Below, in pieces: positions 1 to 9,510 of a DNA stretch of 64,000 nucleotides; positions within the stretch are counted from its first letter, which is position 1; every line of letters begins with the position of its first letter. The notes under the pieces are model-generated. The model was not told the DNA's origin. It saw only the letters and a program-made list of their open reading frames with translations, and did not search any database. Where the stretch lies: the NCBI RefSeq assembly GCF_030297155.1, contig NZ_AP028067.1, positions 1,674,001-1,738,000 on the forward strand, written 5' to 3'. This DNA is from Vibrio sp. FE10 (GTDB lineage Bacteria > Pseudomonadota > Gammaproteobacteria > Enterobacterales > Vibrionaceae). A program made the position numbers and the translations under genes.

Positions 1-1
1 A

Positions 2-1165
2 ATCAGCGACCTGCTTTACGATGTACTTCAACGAGCAAAAGACCCTAGCATTATTCCACTTAGCTCGGCATTTCCAGACCCTGCTTTGTTTCCGCATCAA
101 GCATTGTCGCGCAGTTTAGCCAATGCCAGCCGCCAAATGCCGGATAACAGCATGCTCACCAATTTACCTCCGGGCAGTGAAATACTCCGTAGGCAAATTG
201 CCCAACGTTACCAAATGCACGGTTTAAATGTAGTGCCAGATGACATCGTGATTACCTCTGGTGCGATGGAAGCGCTCAATCTGTGCCTACAATCTTGCAC
301 AGAGCCGGGTGACTTGGTCGCTATCGAGTATCCTGCGTTCTATGGCGTGTTGCAGACCATTGAGAGGTTAAACCTGACGGCAGTTGAGATACCAACAGAC
401 CCTGAAACCGGAATCGATCTTGATGTGTTGGAGTCGGTGTTCGCGTCGATGGACATCAAAGCGTGTTGGTTCATGACGGAATCACAAAACCCAGTTGGTT
501 ATTCTATGAGTGACAGCAACAAGCAACGACTGGCCGAATTGGTGAACCAACACAAGATCCCTATGATCGAAGACGATGTATACCGAGAGCTTCACTTCGG
601 GAATCAAACATCATTGCCCGCCAAAGCCTATGACTCTGATGAACAAATCATGCTTTGTGGTTCGTTTTCTAAATCACTATCGCCGGGCTTTCGAATTGGT
701 TGGGTAGTGGCTGGAAAACAAGCGCTAAAGATTCAACGATTACAGCACCTATCGACACTTTCCAGCAGTATTCCTATCCAACTTGGCTTGTCTCACTACC
801 TGACGTTTTATAGCTATGACAATCATCTTAAAAAGCTTCGTAAATTGCTGAATGAAAGGAAGAAGGCGCATATAGCACTTCTAGAATCCAGTTTGCCTAA
901 GAGTGCTCTGATTCATAAAAGCCAAGGCGGTTACTTCCTTTGGATAGAATTGCCTCACTCTGTTTGTGTTGAGAAGCTTTATGAGCAAGCACTTGAACAC
1001 AACATCTCTGTCGCGCCAGGGATCATATTCAGTAGTGACAAGAAGTTCTCCCATCACATTCGACTTAATTGCTCGTATGCGTGCGACGACAAAATCGCAC
1101 AGGCCATTCAAACGCTCGGCCACCTAATCAGAACCATGGAATCGCAAGGTTCTGCCGTTAGCTGA
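2..1165 (+). CDS. MocR-type PLP-dependent aminotransferase-like regulator, 5' end missing
   Basis: The reading frame is open from the window edge, so the start lies upstream; a TTG at 86 is inside the frame and is not a credible start. What is visible is the fold-type I aminotransferase half: a central segment with TESQNPVGYSM (substrate/PLP-binding Asn-Pro region), then IEDDVYRELH and SGSFSKSLSPGFRIGW-like sequence, where the Lys of SFSKSLSPG is the expected PLP-binding lysine. This arrangement is typical of MocR/PdxR-family regulators, which carry an N-terminal GntR-type helix-turn-helix; that part is outside the window. A stand-alone aminotransferase remains possible. The gene runs toward the cyd operon but is separated from it by about 160 bases, so it is probably not cotranscribed. 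Confidence 0.8.
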   Translation: MSDLLYDVLQRAKDPSIIPLSSAFPDPALFPHQALSRSLANASRQMPDNSMLTNLPPGSEILRRQIAQRYQMHGLNVVPDDIVITSGAMEALNLCLQSCTEPGDLVAIEYPAFYGVLQTIERLNLTAVEIPTDPETGIDLDVLESVFASMDIKACWFMTESQNPVGYSMSDSNKQRLAELVNQHKIPMIEDDVYRELHFGNQTSLPAKAYDSDEQIMLCGSFSKSLSPGFRIGWVVAGKQALKIQRLQHLSTLSSSIPIQLGLSHYLTFYSYDNHLKKLRKLLNERKKAHIALLESSLPKSALIHKSQGGYFLWIELPHSVCVEKLYEQALEHNISVAPGIIFSSDKKFSHHIRLNCSYACDDKIAQAIQTLGHLIRTMESQGSAVS

Positions 1166-1328
1166 GTTACCGGCTGCTTCATACTTCAACGCTAGTCTCT
1201 ACTGACTGGATAAACAATCTGTTCTGTTTTTTAACAATCAATCTGTTCTAGTTTGGTTTGTTCGAACTGTGCTGAAATACGATCCAATTCTTAATATGAA
1301 AGCCATCATTATGATGTTTGGAGCTTAA

Positions 1329-2915
1329 ATGTTTGATGTAGTTGAATTGTCGCGTTTACAGTTTGCGCTAACCGCTATGTTCCACTTTCTCTTCGTCCCG
1401 TTAACTATCGGTATGTCTTGCTTACTGGCGATCATGGAGTCGATCTATGTGCTCACTGGTAAGCAAATCTATCAAGATATGACTCGCTTTTGGGGCAAAC
1501 TGTTTGGTATTAACTTCGCCTTGGGTGTCACGACTGGCTTAACCATGGAGTTCCAGTTCGGCACCAACTGGGCTTATTATTCTCACTATGTCGGCGACAT
1601 TTTTGGTGCTCCTCTTGCAATTGAAGCCCTTGTCGCATTCTTCCTCGAATCCACCTTTGTTGGCCTCTTCTTCTTCGGCTGGGAAAGGCTTTCCAAACGC
1701 CAACACCTCGTCGTGACTTGGTTGGTGGCGTTGGGCTCTAGCTTCTCTGCATTATGGATTCTGGTTGCTAACGGTTGGATGCAAAACCCGATCGGATCGG
1801 AGTTCAATTATCAAACCATGCGTATGGAAATGACCAGCTTCGCCGAAGTGGTGCTCAACCCTGTTGCTCAGGTTAAGTTCTTGCACACAGTCGCTTCGGC
1901 TTATACCTGCGGTGCGATGTTTATCCTTGGCGTGAGTTCATATTACTTGTTGAAAGGCCGAGATATTGCCTTTGCCAAGCGCTCTTTCGCCGTGGCGGCA
2001 TCCTTTGGAATCGCTTCAATTATCTCAGTCATCGTATTGGGCGATGAATCTGGTTATGAGTTGGGTGACGTTCAAAAAGTAAAACTGGCGGCCATTGAAG
2101 CGGAATGGCACACCGAGCCAGCTCCAGCCGCTTTTACCTTGTTTGGATTACCCAACCAAGAGGAAGGCAAAACGGACTTCGCTGTGAAAATTCCTTATGT
2201 GATGGGGATTATCGCAACGCGATCTTTGGACGAGCAAGTGACGGGTCTTCATGACTTGCGCGATCAACATTTAGTGCGTATTCGAAACGGTATTGTTGCT
2301 TATGAATTGCTAGAGCGTTTGCGATCTGGCGATACCTCACATGATACCGCACAAGCTTTCGATCAAACCAAGCATGACCTTGGCTACGGCTTATTGCTCA
2401 AGCGATATACAGATACAGTGACTGACGCTACCGAACAGCAAATCCAACAAGCAGCCGATGATTCAATCCCAACTGTGTGGCCTCTGTTCTGGTCATTCAG
2501 AATCATGGTGGGTTGTGGCTTCATTATGTTGTTTGTCTTTGGCGCGGCTTTCTTACAAACCTACCGTAAAAACATTACTCAAAAACCTTGGTTATTGAAG
2601 GCGGCGCTTTGGTCGATTCCATTACCTTGGGTGGCAATTGAAGCAGGTTGGTTTGTTGCGGAGTATGGTCGTCAACCATGGGCGGTTGGTGAAATTCTCC
2701 CTGTTGCAGTTGCGGCATCTTCGCAAACCGTTGAGAACTTACTTACATCTCTCGCGCTCATTATTAGCCTCTATACCGTCTTCATCATTGTTGAAAGTTA
2801 CTTGATGATTACCGTCGTCAAAAAAGGCCCGAGCAGTTTGAAAACAGGGCGTTATCACTATGAACAAACAACAACATCGCTTGAAGCCAAATTGGCACAA
2901 CAAGTTCAACAATAG
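1329..2915 (+). CDS. cydA: Cytochrome bd ubiquinol oxidase subunit I
   Basis: Quinol-oxidising subunit of the high-affinity terminal oxidase in the inner membrane; it holds the haem groups and passes electrons from ubiquinol to oxygen. The 528-residue length matches E. coli CydA (about 520). The haem ligands H19 (in MFHFLF) and H186 (in KFLHTV) are present at the same positions as in E. coli. The motif [12 protein letters not shown] near residue 149 is a family signature. The long hydrophilic Q-loop (roughly residues 255-390) is of the E. coli type, not the short CIO type. The ATG is preceded by GGAG at a good distance. It is followed after 11 bases by cydB, so the two are an operon. Confidence 0.98.
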   Translation: MFDVVELSRLQFALTAMFHFLFVPLTIGMSCLLAIMESIYVLTGKQIYQDMTRFWGKLFGINFALGVTTGLTMEFQFGTNWAYYSHYVGDIFGAPLAIEALVAFFLESTFVGLFFFGWERLSKRQHLVVTWLVALGSSFSALWILVANGWMQNPIGSEFNYQTMRMEMTSFAEVVLNPVAQVKFLHTVASAYTCGAMFILGVSSYYLLKGRDIAFAKRSFAVAASFGIASIISVIVLGDESGYELGDVQKVKLAAIEAEWHTEPAPAAFTLFGLPNQEEGKTDFAVKIPYVMGIIATRSLDEQVTGLHDLRDQHLVRIRNGIVAYELLERLRSGDTSHDTAQAFDQTKHDLGYGLLLKRYTDTVTDATEQQIQQAADDSIPTVWPLFWSFRIMVGCGFIMLFVFGAAFLQTYRKNITQKPWLLKAALWSIPLPWVAIEAGWFVAEYGRQPWAVGEILPVAVAASSQTVENLLTSLALIISLYTVFIIVESYLMITVVKKGPSSLKTGRYHYEQTTTSLEAKLAQQVQQ

Positions 2916-2926
2916 GTGACTGACTC

Positions 2927-4063
2927 ATGTTCGAATATGACACATTACGTTTAATTTGGTGGGTGCTAATCGGTGTGTTGCTGATTGGTTTTATGATCAC
3001 TGATGGCTTCGATATGGGAGTAGGAGCGTTATTACCGTTTATCGGTAAAACCAACTCTGAAAGACGAGTGATGATTAACTCCATCGCACCCCATTGGGAC
3101 GGCAACCAAGTGTGGTTAATTACCGCAGGTGGCGCTTTGTTTGCGGCTTGGCCTTTAGTGTATGCGACATCCTTTTCAAGCTTATATGTGGCGATGTACT
3201 TAGCGCTTATCTCATTGTGGCTGCGTCCTCTTGCGCTTGAGTACCGAGCCAAAATTGATAACGACCAATGGCGCAAAGTGTGTGATTTGGCGATTTCATT
3301 CTCGGGCTTCTTTCCGCCGATTTTATTTGGTGTCGCGTTTGGCAACTTGATGCAAGGGCTTCCTTTCTCGCTCAATAGTTTGCTTATGGTTGAGTACCAC
3401 GGATCGTTTGTTGATTTGCTTAATCCGTTTGCTCTGCTGTGTGGCTTCGTTGGGTTATTGATGGCGTTGTTGCAAGGCGGTGCTTGGCTGATGATGAAAA
3501 CGACAGATGCGCTATACAACAAGGCGAGATTGGTTGCGCAGGCGAGTGCGATACTTGTGGCTACCCTGATGGTCATTGGTGGTTTAGCGATAAGCTACAT
3601 TGATGGTTATTTGATTGTCAGTGAGCTGAACCATAGCGCTGTTTCAAACCCGTTAAACAAACAAGCGATAGCAGAAACCGGTGCTTGGTTAACCAATTTT
3701 GAGACTAATTCTTGGATGTGGTTTGCGCCGATTGGCAGTGTGCTCATTCCGCTGTTGGCGCTGATTAGCGCGAGGTTAAAATGGGACGCACTGGCTTTCA
3801 TCAGCTCAAGTTTTACTAATGCGTGCATTGTTTTAACGGCTGGCTTTTCGATGTTCCCATTCATTATTCCATCGAGTATTAACCCAAGCCATAGCTTAAC
3901 GTTGTGGGATTCAACATCGAGCGAACTGACTTTGAACATAATGACAGGCGTAGCGTTTGTGATGGTGCCAATCATTCTGTGCTACACGGCTTTTAGCTAC
4001 CGAACCATGTTTGGACGACTCGATAGTGAGTATGTCGAACGCAACGGCCATTCACTGTATTAA
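2927..4063 (+). CDS. cydB: Cytochrome bd ubiquinol oxidase subunit II
   Basis: Integral-membrane partner of CydA. It is 378 residues, the usual length for CydB, and opens with the family pattern LRLIWWVLIGVLLIGFMITDGFDMGVG. Several long hydrophobic helices follow, with the HWDGNQVWLITAGGALFAAWP region near residue 60 that is nearly invariant in the family. It lies 11 bases after cydA and 10 bases before cydX, which makes a compact cydABX transcription unit ending at the hairpin near 4195. Confidence 0.98.
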   Translation: MFEYDTLRLIWWVLIGVLLIGFMITDGFDMGVGALLPFIGKTNSERRVMINSIAPHWDGNQVWLITAGGALFAAWPLVYATSFSSLYVAMYLALISLWLRPLALEYRAKIDNDQWRKVCDLAISFSGFFPPILFGVAFGNLMQGLPFSLNSLLMVEYHGSFVDLLNPFALLCGFVGLLMALLQGGAWLMMKTTDALYNKARLVAQASAILVATLMVIGGLAISYIDGYLIVSELNHSAVSNPLNKQAIAETGAWLTNFETNSWMWFAPIGSVLIPLLALISARLKWDALAFISSSFTNACIVLTAGFSMFPFIIPSSINPSHSLTLWDSTSSELTLNIMTGVAFVMVPIILCYTAFSYRTMFGRLDSEYVERNGHSLY

Positions 4064-4073
4064 GGAGTTTTTC

Positions 4074-4175
4074 ATGTGGTATTTTGTTTGGATATTAGGC
4101 TTATTCCTAGCCTCTGCATTTGCAGTTTTGAATGTCATCAGCCTAGAGAAAAGTGACTCAGAAGTAGAGTTCTGA
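4074..4175 (+). CDS. cydX: Small cytochrome bd accessory subunit CydX
   Basis: A 33-residue single-helix membrane peptide beginning MWYFVWILGLFLASAFAVLN, with a short acidic tail. CydX is known to stabilise the CydAB complex and its haems. The start is fixed by AAGGAG eight bases upstream, which overlaps the cydB stop region, and by the conserved MWYF-WILG opening shared with the E. coli protein. No ybgE-like gene follows; a terminator hairpin follows directly. Confidence 0.95.
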   Translation: MWYFVWILGLFLASAFAVLNVISLEKSDSEVEF

Positions 4176-4194
4176 TTGACGGTTTATTCATAAA

Positions 4195-4228
4195 AAGACC
4201 AGAAGCGTGAGTTTCTGGTCTTCTACGT
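4195..4228 (+). terminator. Terminator of cydABX
   Basis: Perfect 10-bp stem AAGACCAGAA / TTCTGGTCTT (4195-4204 and 4213-4222) with an 8-base loop, followed by a T-rich stretch. It sits 20 bases after the cydX stop and also faces the minus-strand gene ending at 4248, so it may serve both directions. Confidence 0.8.
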
Positions 4229-4247
4229 TTTATGATGTGTTGACGAA

Positions 4248-4466
4248 TTATTCCGGAATAAGGTTTTCTTTAATCTCATCGTTAAGATACCCCTGACTAA
4301 AACCTGGTGTCATGAATTCGACGAAGGAGGAGTCAAGGTAACTCGGCTCTAGATAATGGAAATCTAAGTGATCAGCACTTGCGTAGGTGGGAATCGCAGA
4401 AAACAAAACGATACTGATCGCTGCAGCGATATTAATGACTTTGTTACGTTGAGGAGTCATTTTCAT
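4248..4466 (-). CDS. Small exported protein of unknown function
   Basis: A 72-residue protein with an N-terminal signal sequence (NIAAAISIVLFSAIPTYASA, probable cleavage after ASA near residue 31), leaving a mature peptide of about 41 residues that is acidic and rich in Tyr, Leu and Phe. A good GAGGG ribosome-binding site precedes the ATG. It follows the outer-membrane beta-barrel gene on the same strand after about 60 bases and may be cotranscribed with it. I do not recognise a family. Confidence 0.6.
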   Translation of the reverse strand: MKMTPQRNKVINIAAAISIVLFSAIPTYASADHLDFHYLEPSYLDSSFVEFMTPGFSQGYLNDEIKENLIPE

Positions 4467-4525
4467 AGTAGTGCCCTCGAAAGGTGGGCAAATCCATCTG
4501 CCTATGAGAATTGAATCTGAGATGT

Positions 4526-5245
4526 TTAGAAGTCGTAAGACAAACCAAGTGTAATGATGCTGTCGTTGTCGATCGGACCCATCGATTGGCCGTTCAAGTA
4601 AAGGTCACCTTCGTTGGTGTTGAAATAGGTGTATTTCACGTAGGGTGTCCAGTCGTCGATGCTCTTAGAGAGAACGACTTCGTGTTCATTGGTACGGTAG
4701 TCGCCTTGATGAAAGATAACGTTGTCATCGTTGTGAGTAAATCCGCCATTGGAACCATCACTGTTTTCGTGAGTGTATTGGTAAGCTAAATCCCAGCCTG
4801 AGAGTGAGTACCCCGCACCGGCGATGAACTTATTGGTGTTGATCGTGGTGTCGCTTACATTCTCGAGAACTTGCCCTGACTGGTTATATCCCAATCCACT
4901 GAATACATTGAATTTATCGTTCACTTGATAATCAATAATACCTTCGATTAATAACTCTTCACCGTTGTCCCATTTACCGAGTTCACCGTATAGGTTGAAC
5001 GTGAAGGATTCGCTGATGTGAAAGTCGTGGCCGTAACCCGCGGCTAGCCAACCCTGGTCATCAAAACCTATATAGACTTGTCCATCTTCTGACGTATCGA
5101 TTAATGCTCCGGCTTCTGTGGTGTAGACACCGTTATCAGCAGCATTAGAGGCAACATTTTGTTCGATGTAAACTTGAGTCGAAGTCGCGAACGCTGCGCT
5201 GCTGAGTAACGTAAGTGGTAGTGCAATAAGGCTAAGTTTGTTCAT
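4526..5245 (-). CDS. Outer-membrane beta-barrel protein
   Basis: 239 residues with a clear signal peptide (MNKLSLIALPLTLLSSAAFA) and then alternating polar/aromatic strands characteristic of an outer-membrane barrel, ending in the classical C-terminal phenylalanine (LGLSYDF) recognised by the BAM complex. Length and strand pattern suggest about 10-12 strands, which recalls oligosaccharide porins of the KdgM/OmpG kind, but I cannot assign a substrate. The LysR gene on the same strand just upstream, at 5344, is a plausible regulator. Confidence 0.75.
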   Translation of the reverse strand: MNKLSLIALPLTLLSSAAFATSTQVYIEQNVASNAADNGVYTTEAGALIDTSEDGQVYIGFDDQGWLAAGYGHDFHISESFTFNLYGELGKWDNGEELLIEGIIDYQVNDKFNVFSGLGYNQSGQVLENVSDTTINTNKFIAGAGYSLSGWDLAYQYTHENSDGSNGGFTHNDDNVIFHQGDYRTNEHEVVLSKSIDDWTPYVKYTYFNTNEGDLYLNGQSMGPIDNDSIITLGLSYDF

Positions 5246-5343
5246 GGATTCTCCAGTGTCGTTCTATTGAATTAACTTGCTGGAGAGTATGTGATTAAAC
5301 TGAATTTATATTAATAGGGTTAACTTTAGTTAAAACCTCAGTT

Positions 5344-6183
5344 TCATTTATGTTTTCTTAATGCAGATTTGATTGCTTCGCGGGTTTTGATGTGTTGTTC
5401 GTCTTTAGCGTAACGGCGGTGATAAAGCATTCGAAACGTGATCGGTCTTAATTTGATGGGGATCGGGTGAACGCGTAAGCCAAGCGCAGGTGCGAGCATT
5501 TCTGCAAAAGAACGAGTAGATGCGGCGATATAATCCGTCGTGCTTGCCAAAATCAGCATGCTTGAAATTGAGCTGGTTTCAATTCTGACTTTTCTCGGCT
5601 CGATATCGTTCTCTGATAAAAATTCGACCGTGTTCATGTTGGCGCGTTTGATCTTGAGCGCAATATGTTCCTCTTGGAAATACTCTTCTTTACTCAGTGT
5701 CTCACCAATTCGAGGATGGTTAATTCGAGTCAGACACACGGGTTCCTCATCGACGATGGTTTCTTCAATCAATGAGTGTTTCTTACTCGAAAGTACATCA
5801 ATGACGATATCCACTTTTTGTGCAGTAAGCGCATCAAACAGTTCTTCCTCTTCGAGCGGCGCTTCCGTAAAGCTTACGCCTTCAATCTGGCTAACGAAAT
5901 GAAGCAAGCTCTCTGTGCAATAGACTTTAAGGTCATTCTTTTGCTGCTCAACCGTTCCAATGATGTTCAATGGGTCTTCTATCTTATTAGCGAGTGATAC
6001 CGCTGCTCCAGTGGGCGCGATACCTCGTCCTTCTCTCACAAATAAAGCTTTGCCCACGACACTTTCGAGTCTCTTAATCGCTGCGCTTACCGCGGGCTGA
6101 GAAATATCGAGCTGCTCTGATGCCACGGTGATAGAGCTGTGTTTGTAAACGGCCAAAAATGTCGTCAGTAGATTAAGGTCCAA
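5344..6183 (-). CDS. LysR-family transcriptional regulator
   Basis: 279 residues. The N-terminal winged helix-turn-helix is seen in LTTFLAVYKHSSITVASEQLDISQPAVSAAIKRLE, followed by the LysR effector-binding domain. The start is a TTG at 6183: the protein begins DLNLLTTFL as LysR proteins usually do, and GAGGG lies 8 bases upstream, so TTG is well supported. It is divergent from the secreted metallo-hydrolase gene at 6377 and upstream of the porin-like gene at 5245, so either or both could be targets. The shared 193-base gap would hold the operator. Confidence 0.93.
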   Translation of the reverse strand: MDLNLLTTFLAVYKHSSITVASEQLDISQPAVSAAIKRLESVVGKALFVREGRGIAPTGAAVSLANKIEDPLNIIGTVEQQKNDLKVYCTESLLHFVSQIEGVSFTEAPLEEEELFDALTAQKVDIVIDVLSSKKHSLIEETIVDEEPVCLTRINHPRIGETLSKEEYFQEEHIALKIKRANMNTVEFLSENDIEPRKVRIETSSISSMLILASTTDYIAASTRSFAEMLAPALGLRVHPIPIKLRPITFRMLYHRRYAKDEQHIKTREAIKSALRKHK

Positions 6184-6376
6184 ATTCAGTTCCCTCTATT
6201 CTTATTGCCACTCATCCAGATCATTGTGGGGTCGTTTTTAACTCATAAATGAAATGGAGGTTTTAAGTAAAGTTTACACTATATATCAAGGTTCTGTTTA
6301 TTAATAAACTTGTTTGCATCGGAGTGAGGAAGGAACTTCATTCATTTACTAAATACTCAGACCGATAGGTGAAACT

Positions 6377-8002
6377 ATGAGAACTTTCGCAAAATTATCA
6401 ATCATCTCTACAGCAATGATCATCACGACAACCGCTTTTGCTGCTGACCCAATGATGCAATACAACACCAAGCAGACTAACTCTGATATTCAAAAACTCG
6501 AGAAATTTGAATATCACGAGGGTGAAACCCTTGAAGAGTATCTGAGCACTCAACCTAAGGGGAACTTGTACTCTTCAGAAGAAGAAGTGCTTTCTGTGTT
6601 AATGGGTGGTGTAAACAATGGTGATTATCGCAAAGAAACCAATTCAGGTTGGAAAGAAGGCCTGATGTTTGAGGGCATTGCACCTTATGGCGATCACATG
6701 GTGTCGGGCGCAAACTGGTTCCCACGCACTGAAGAAGTTCAACCGGATGAAATGCGTGTCACGTTCATGGGGACATCACCAATGATTCGCCCGGGGCAGG
6801 CAAACACCTCGATATACGTCGAGTTGGGTAACGGTTCTAACTTTGTTTTTGATTTAGGTGAAGGATCTATTGCGAACTATGTGGCGGCGGGTGTCGCGAT
6901 GAATGAACTCGACCATATCTTCATTACTCACTTGCACGTAGACCACTACGGCTCGTTACCTTACCTGTATCAATTTGGCGGTTGGAATGGTCGCTGGGAA
7001 AAGCCGCTTAACATTTATGGCCCGAGTGGTGCGACTCCAGAATATGGCACTCGTCATATGATTGAAGGCATGCAGCAAATGTTGAACTGGCACACCGATG
7101 CATTTGATGTGTTCCCATCAGGCAACGACATTGTGGTACACGAGTTTGATTTCCGCGACGACGGAGGCGTTATCTATGACCAAGATAATGTGGAAGTGAT
7201 TCACTGGCGACGCAGTCACGCAAAAGATGGCGCGTCTGGTTACCGCTTGAATTGGACTCAAGATGACGGTCGAGTGCTTTCATTTGTTTGGACAGGAGAC
7301 GGTCGCCCAACCGAGTTGGATTTGAAATACGCAAAAGGTGCAGACTTGTTCATTACTGAGCTGCAAACCGAAACGTTTGGTGTGTCTTCGATTATTCAAG
7401 GTGTGCCGCCATTCTTAGCACGTTACACCGTTGATACTCACCATACACCAGCGTACGCGGCGGGTTATGTGGCGAATGAAGTACAACCGCGCTTGTTCAT
7501 GACAACGCACATGACATTCGACCCATATCTTAATGAGGAAACCGTTGTAGAGGTTCGCCACCACTGGCAAGGGCCTTACCACTTCGGTGCGCCAGATGGC
7601 ATTGTCGTTAACATGACTAAAGATAATGCGTGGGTTCGTGAAGGTATTTTACCTGATTTCCCGAATGCGCGAGCGCCACAATTTGATATGGCCGATGGGT
7701 CTGACTTTAGAATCCCGCTGCCGAAAAACAGCCGTGAAGACATACAAGAACAAGAGATTCGTGATTTAGAGTTGGATCCAAAACTGTACTACCCAGAAGG
7801 CTACCACCCAGAGCTGTTAACAGAGTGGCCTGTCGACCGTGACATCGTGATCCCAGCAGAACAAGTACCAGAAGCAATGAAGCAAGGTATGAACACCAAG
7901 CAAGAATACATGGATAGAGTGCGTGCTCACCACAACCTTGAGCGCAAGTCGGTAAGTCGTCCAACTGAGCCTGGTGAAGGAGCAGGAACCGATAACAAAT
8001 AG
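6377..8002 (+). CDS. Secreted metallo-beta-lactamase-fold hydrolase
   Basis: 541 residues with a signal peptide (cleavage after TTTAFA, near residue 22), so periplasmic or secreted. The metal-binding signature HLHVDH is at residues 185-190, with later metal-binding candidates in WTGDGRP and MTTHMTFDP. It is longer than simple beta-lactamases because of an N-terminal region of about 120 residues and a C-terminal tail. The overall sequence recalls the MBL-fold family that includes GntH of guanitoxin clusters, but no other toxin genes are present, so the substrate is unknown. The neighbours are small exported proteins in the same direction and a divergent LysR gene. Confidence 0.85.
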   Translation: MRTFAKLSIISTAMIITTTAFAADPMMQYNTKQTNSDIQKLEKFEYHEGETLEEYLSTQPKGNLYSSEEEVLSVLMGGVNNGDYRKETNSGWKEGLMFEGIAPYGDHMVSGANWFPRTEEVQPDEMRVTFMGTSPMIRPGQANTSIYVELGNGSNFVFDLGEGSIANYVAAGVAMNELDHIFITHLHVDHYGSLPYLYQFGGWNGRWEKPLNIYGPSGATPEYGTRHMIEGMQQMLNWHTDAFDVFPSGNDIVVHEFDFRDDGGVIYDQDNVEVIHWRRSHAKDGASGYRLNWTQDDGRVLSFVWTGDGRPTELDLKYAKGADLFITELQTETFGVSSIIQGVPPFLARYTVDTHHTPAYAAGYVANEVQPRLFMTTHMTFDPYLNEETVVEVRHHWQGPYHFGAPDGIVVNMTKDNAWVREGILPDFPNARAPQFDMADGSDFRIPLPKNSREDIQEQEIRDLELDPKLYYPEGYHPELLTEWPVDRDIVIPAEQVPEAMKQGMNTKQEYMDRVRAHHNLERKSVSRPTEPGEGAGTDNK

Positions 8003-8012
8003 GGTATTTGCA

Positions 8013-8035
8013 GTGAGGGCTGATATTGCCCTCAC
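8013..8035 (+). terminator. Hairpin after the MBL hydrolase gene
   Basis: Perfect 8-bp stem GTGAGGGC / GCCCTCAC with a 7-base loop, 10 bases after the stop codon. No clear T-run follows, so it may be a weak terminator or an RNA-stabilising hairpin. Confidence 0.45.
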
Positions 8036-8127
8036 ATCCTAAAAAGTTAGGTAAACAAACCCATTATCTTACTCAATCATAAAGCTATTGCTTACAACTT
8101 CTTTGCTTAGAATATCTGGAGTTCATT

Positions 8128-8643
8128 ATGAAAAAATCAATTTTAGCGGTCGTCATTCTATCTTTAGTGTCAGCGTCTGTTTTCGCTAACGGACAATCCA
8201 ATGCTCACAACTATCAACCTGGTGCGACGAATAACTCAGAACGTTTAGCGGATATTGATCCTAACTACGAACTGACCTTACCTTCAGAAAAAGAAGGCTA
8301 CACCATGTATGACAACCAATACATGTCAGATGGCGGCACCTACACAACGTATGTCAAACCAAACCCTTCCGATGCAATGCATGTCGCCGATGAAGGCTCA
8401 TTAAAAATAACACACGGTGAAGGTGGAGGCATTATGACGGAATACACAATAAAGGATGGCCAACACGCTTTTTCTGTTATGTGTGGATATACCTCGGGTC
8501 CTTCATTCTGGGCTGATGGAAAACCAGCGAAGGTGTGTGAAGAGGCTCAAGCATTAGCGGTTGCATTGGAAGCAAAAGGGGAATGGGAGATGAAGATAAT
8601 GGCTTACACCATCGCACCAGCAAGAATCGTGGTTGATAAGTAA
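8128..8643 (+). CDS. Exported protein of unknown function
   Basis: 171 residues with a signal peptide (KKSILAVVILSLVSASVFA). The mature part has a glycine-rich stretch (KITHGEGGGIMTEYTIKDG) and a pair of cysteines (CGY... and KVCEE) that could form a disulphide in the periplasm. A GGAG ribosome-binding site sits a few bases before the ATG. It follows the MBL hydrolase by 125 bases and precedes a His-rich exported protein, which suggests a common envelope role. No family is recognised. Confidence 0.75.
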   Translation: MKKSILAVVILSLVSASVFANGQSNAHNYQPGATNNSERLADIDPNYELTLPSEKEGYTMYDNQYMSDGGTYTTYVKPNPSDAMHVADEGSLKITHGEGGGIMTEYTIKDGQHAFSVMCGYTSGPSFWADGKPAKVCEEAQALAVALEAKGEWEMKIMAYTIAPARIVVDK

Positions 8644-8714
8644 CTCTTGTTTGCTGAACGCTCGTTATATCGAGCCTCGTTATCCAATCATATTGATTAT
8701 TTGTAGTGAGACAA

Positions 8715-8760
8715 GAGGGGTACTCAGGCTGAAATGCCCATGAAGTTCCCCTCAGCTCAC
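8715..8760 (+). other. Possible RNA hairpin between two exported-protein genes
   Basis: GAGGGG at 8715-8720 can pair with CCCCTC at 8748-8753, and GTGAG at 8706-8710 with CTCAC at 8756-8760, giving a nested stem in the 150-base gap. It may be a terminator or leader element. Weak. Confidence 0.25.
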
Positions 8761-8824
8761 CTCACAAGAAGCTAAGTCAACCATCTAATCAAATTTGTAT
8801 TCGAAAATACAGAAGGTCTATCCC

Positions 8825-9340
8825 ATGAAAAATACCATTAAGTTACTGGCTATCGCATGTGTTTTACTTACTCCAATGCTTGTCGCCGCTGCCGAACATA
8901 ATCACAGTCACAACCATTTTAACCCTGCATTAGAGCAACTTGGCGACGACATTATTGGTCTAACCGTGTGTTACAAAAATGGTCATCTATCAGATGAGAA
9001 TCAAGAACCTGCTTTCATGAATCTTATCAACCACGCCAATGTAGAAGGTGAGGAGTTGGGGATGTACTACATGGATAAGTTGGGCCCTAAAGCTGAGCAA
9101 ATCATGAGTGATGACGACGCTCGTCGCTTATGGACTCAAGATTATTGTGCTGATTTGACTGACACTTATTTGGATTCAGATAAGTTAGCTCAAAGATCAA
9201 ATGAACATCAAAGTCATTCACACGGCCACGATCATGGACATCACCATAACCATAATCACGATCACCATGGACATGGCGACTTGACTCCAGAGGTACTTGA
9301 GCAAGACATCGAACGAGGTCGTTTACTCAGTATCAATTAA
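8825..9340 (+). CDS. Histidine-rich exported protein, probable metal binder
   Basis: 171 residues from the chosen ATG, which is preceded by AGAAGG at good spacing and opens directly on a signal peptide (MKNTIKLLAIACVLLTPMLVAAA). An ATG 30 bases upstream is less likely because it would put ten residues in front of the signal. The mature protein begins EHNHSHNH, has two cysteines, and carries a second His-rich block near residues 129-154 (alternating HGHDHGHHHNHNH). Such blocks bind zinc, nickel or copper in periplasmic metal-handling proteins. The specific metal is unknown. Confidence 0.75.
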   Translation: MKNTIKLLAIACVLLTPMLVAAAEHNHSHNHFNPALEQLGDDIIGLTVCYKNGHLSDENQEPAFMNLINHANVEGEELGMYYMDKLGPKAEQIMSDDDARRLWTQDYCADLTDTYLDSDKLAQRSNEHQSHSHGHDHGHHHNHNHDHHGHGDLTPEVLEQDIERGRLLSIN

Positions 9341-9398
9341 GCCTAATAAGATAAGCGTACTTACTTTGTTACCTCTTGGCATAAAATGGTAAGACTCG

Positions 9399-9410
9399 AT
9401 TCGCGCGAAT
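9399..9410. promoter_or_regulatory. Perfect 12-bp palindrome ATTCGCGCGAAT
   Basis: A perfect palindrome in the 170-base gap before the 59-residue protein gene at 9511. It could be a regulator site; no known regulator is assigned. A nearby imperfect hairpin (AAGTGAACTAA ... TTTAGTCACTT, about 9435-9462) may terminate the preceding gene. Confidence 0.3.
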
Positions 9411-9510
9411 GGCTAGAATTATCTCAAACGAAACAAGTGAACTAAGACTCAGTTTAGTCACTTTATCTTATTCGAATGGATGCTTTCAAAACTGGAAAGA
9501 GGATTAACTT

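Noticed and set aside
2818..3576. Minus-strand ORF of 252 residues over cydA/cydB
   Set aside because: It overlaps two certain genes and its composition fits the antisense of membrane protein genes.
6377..8002. Guanitoxin biosynthesis gene
   Set aside because: Only fold-level likeness to the GntH group is seen and no other guanitoxin gene is near, so the name is not applied.
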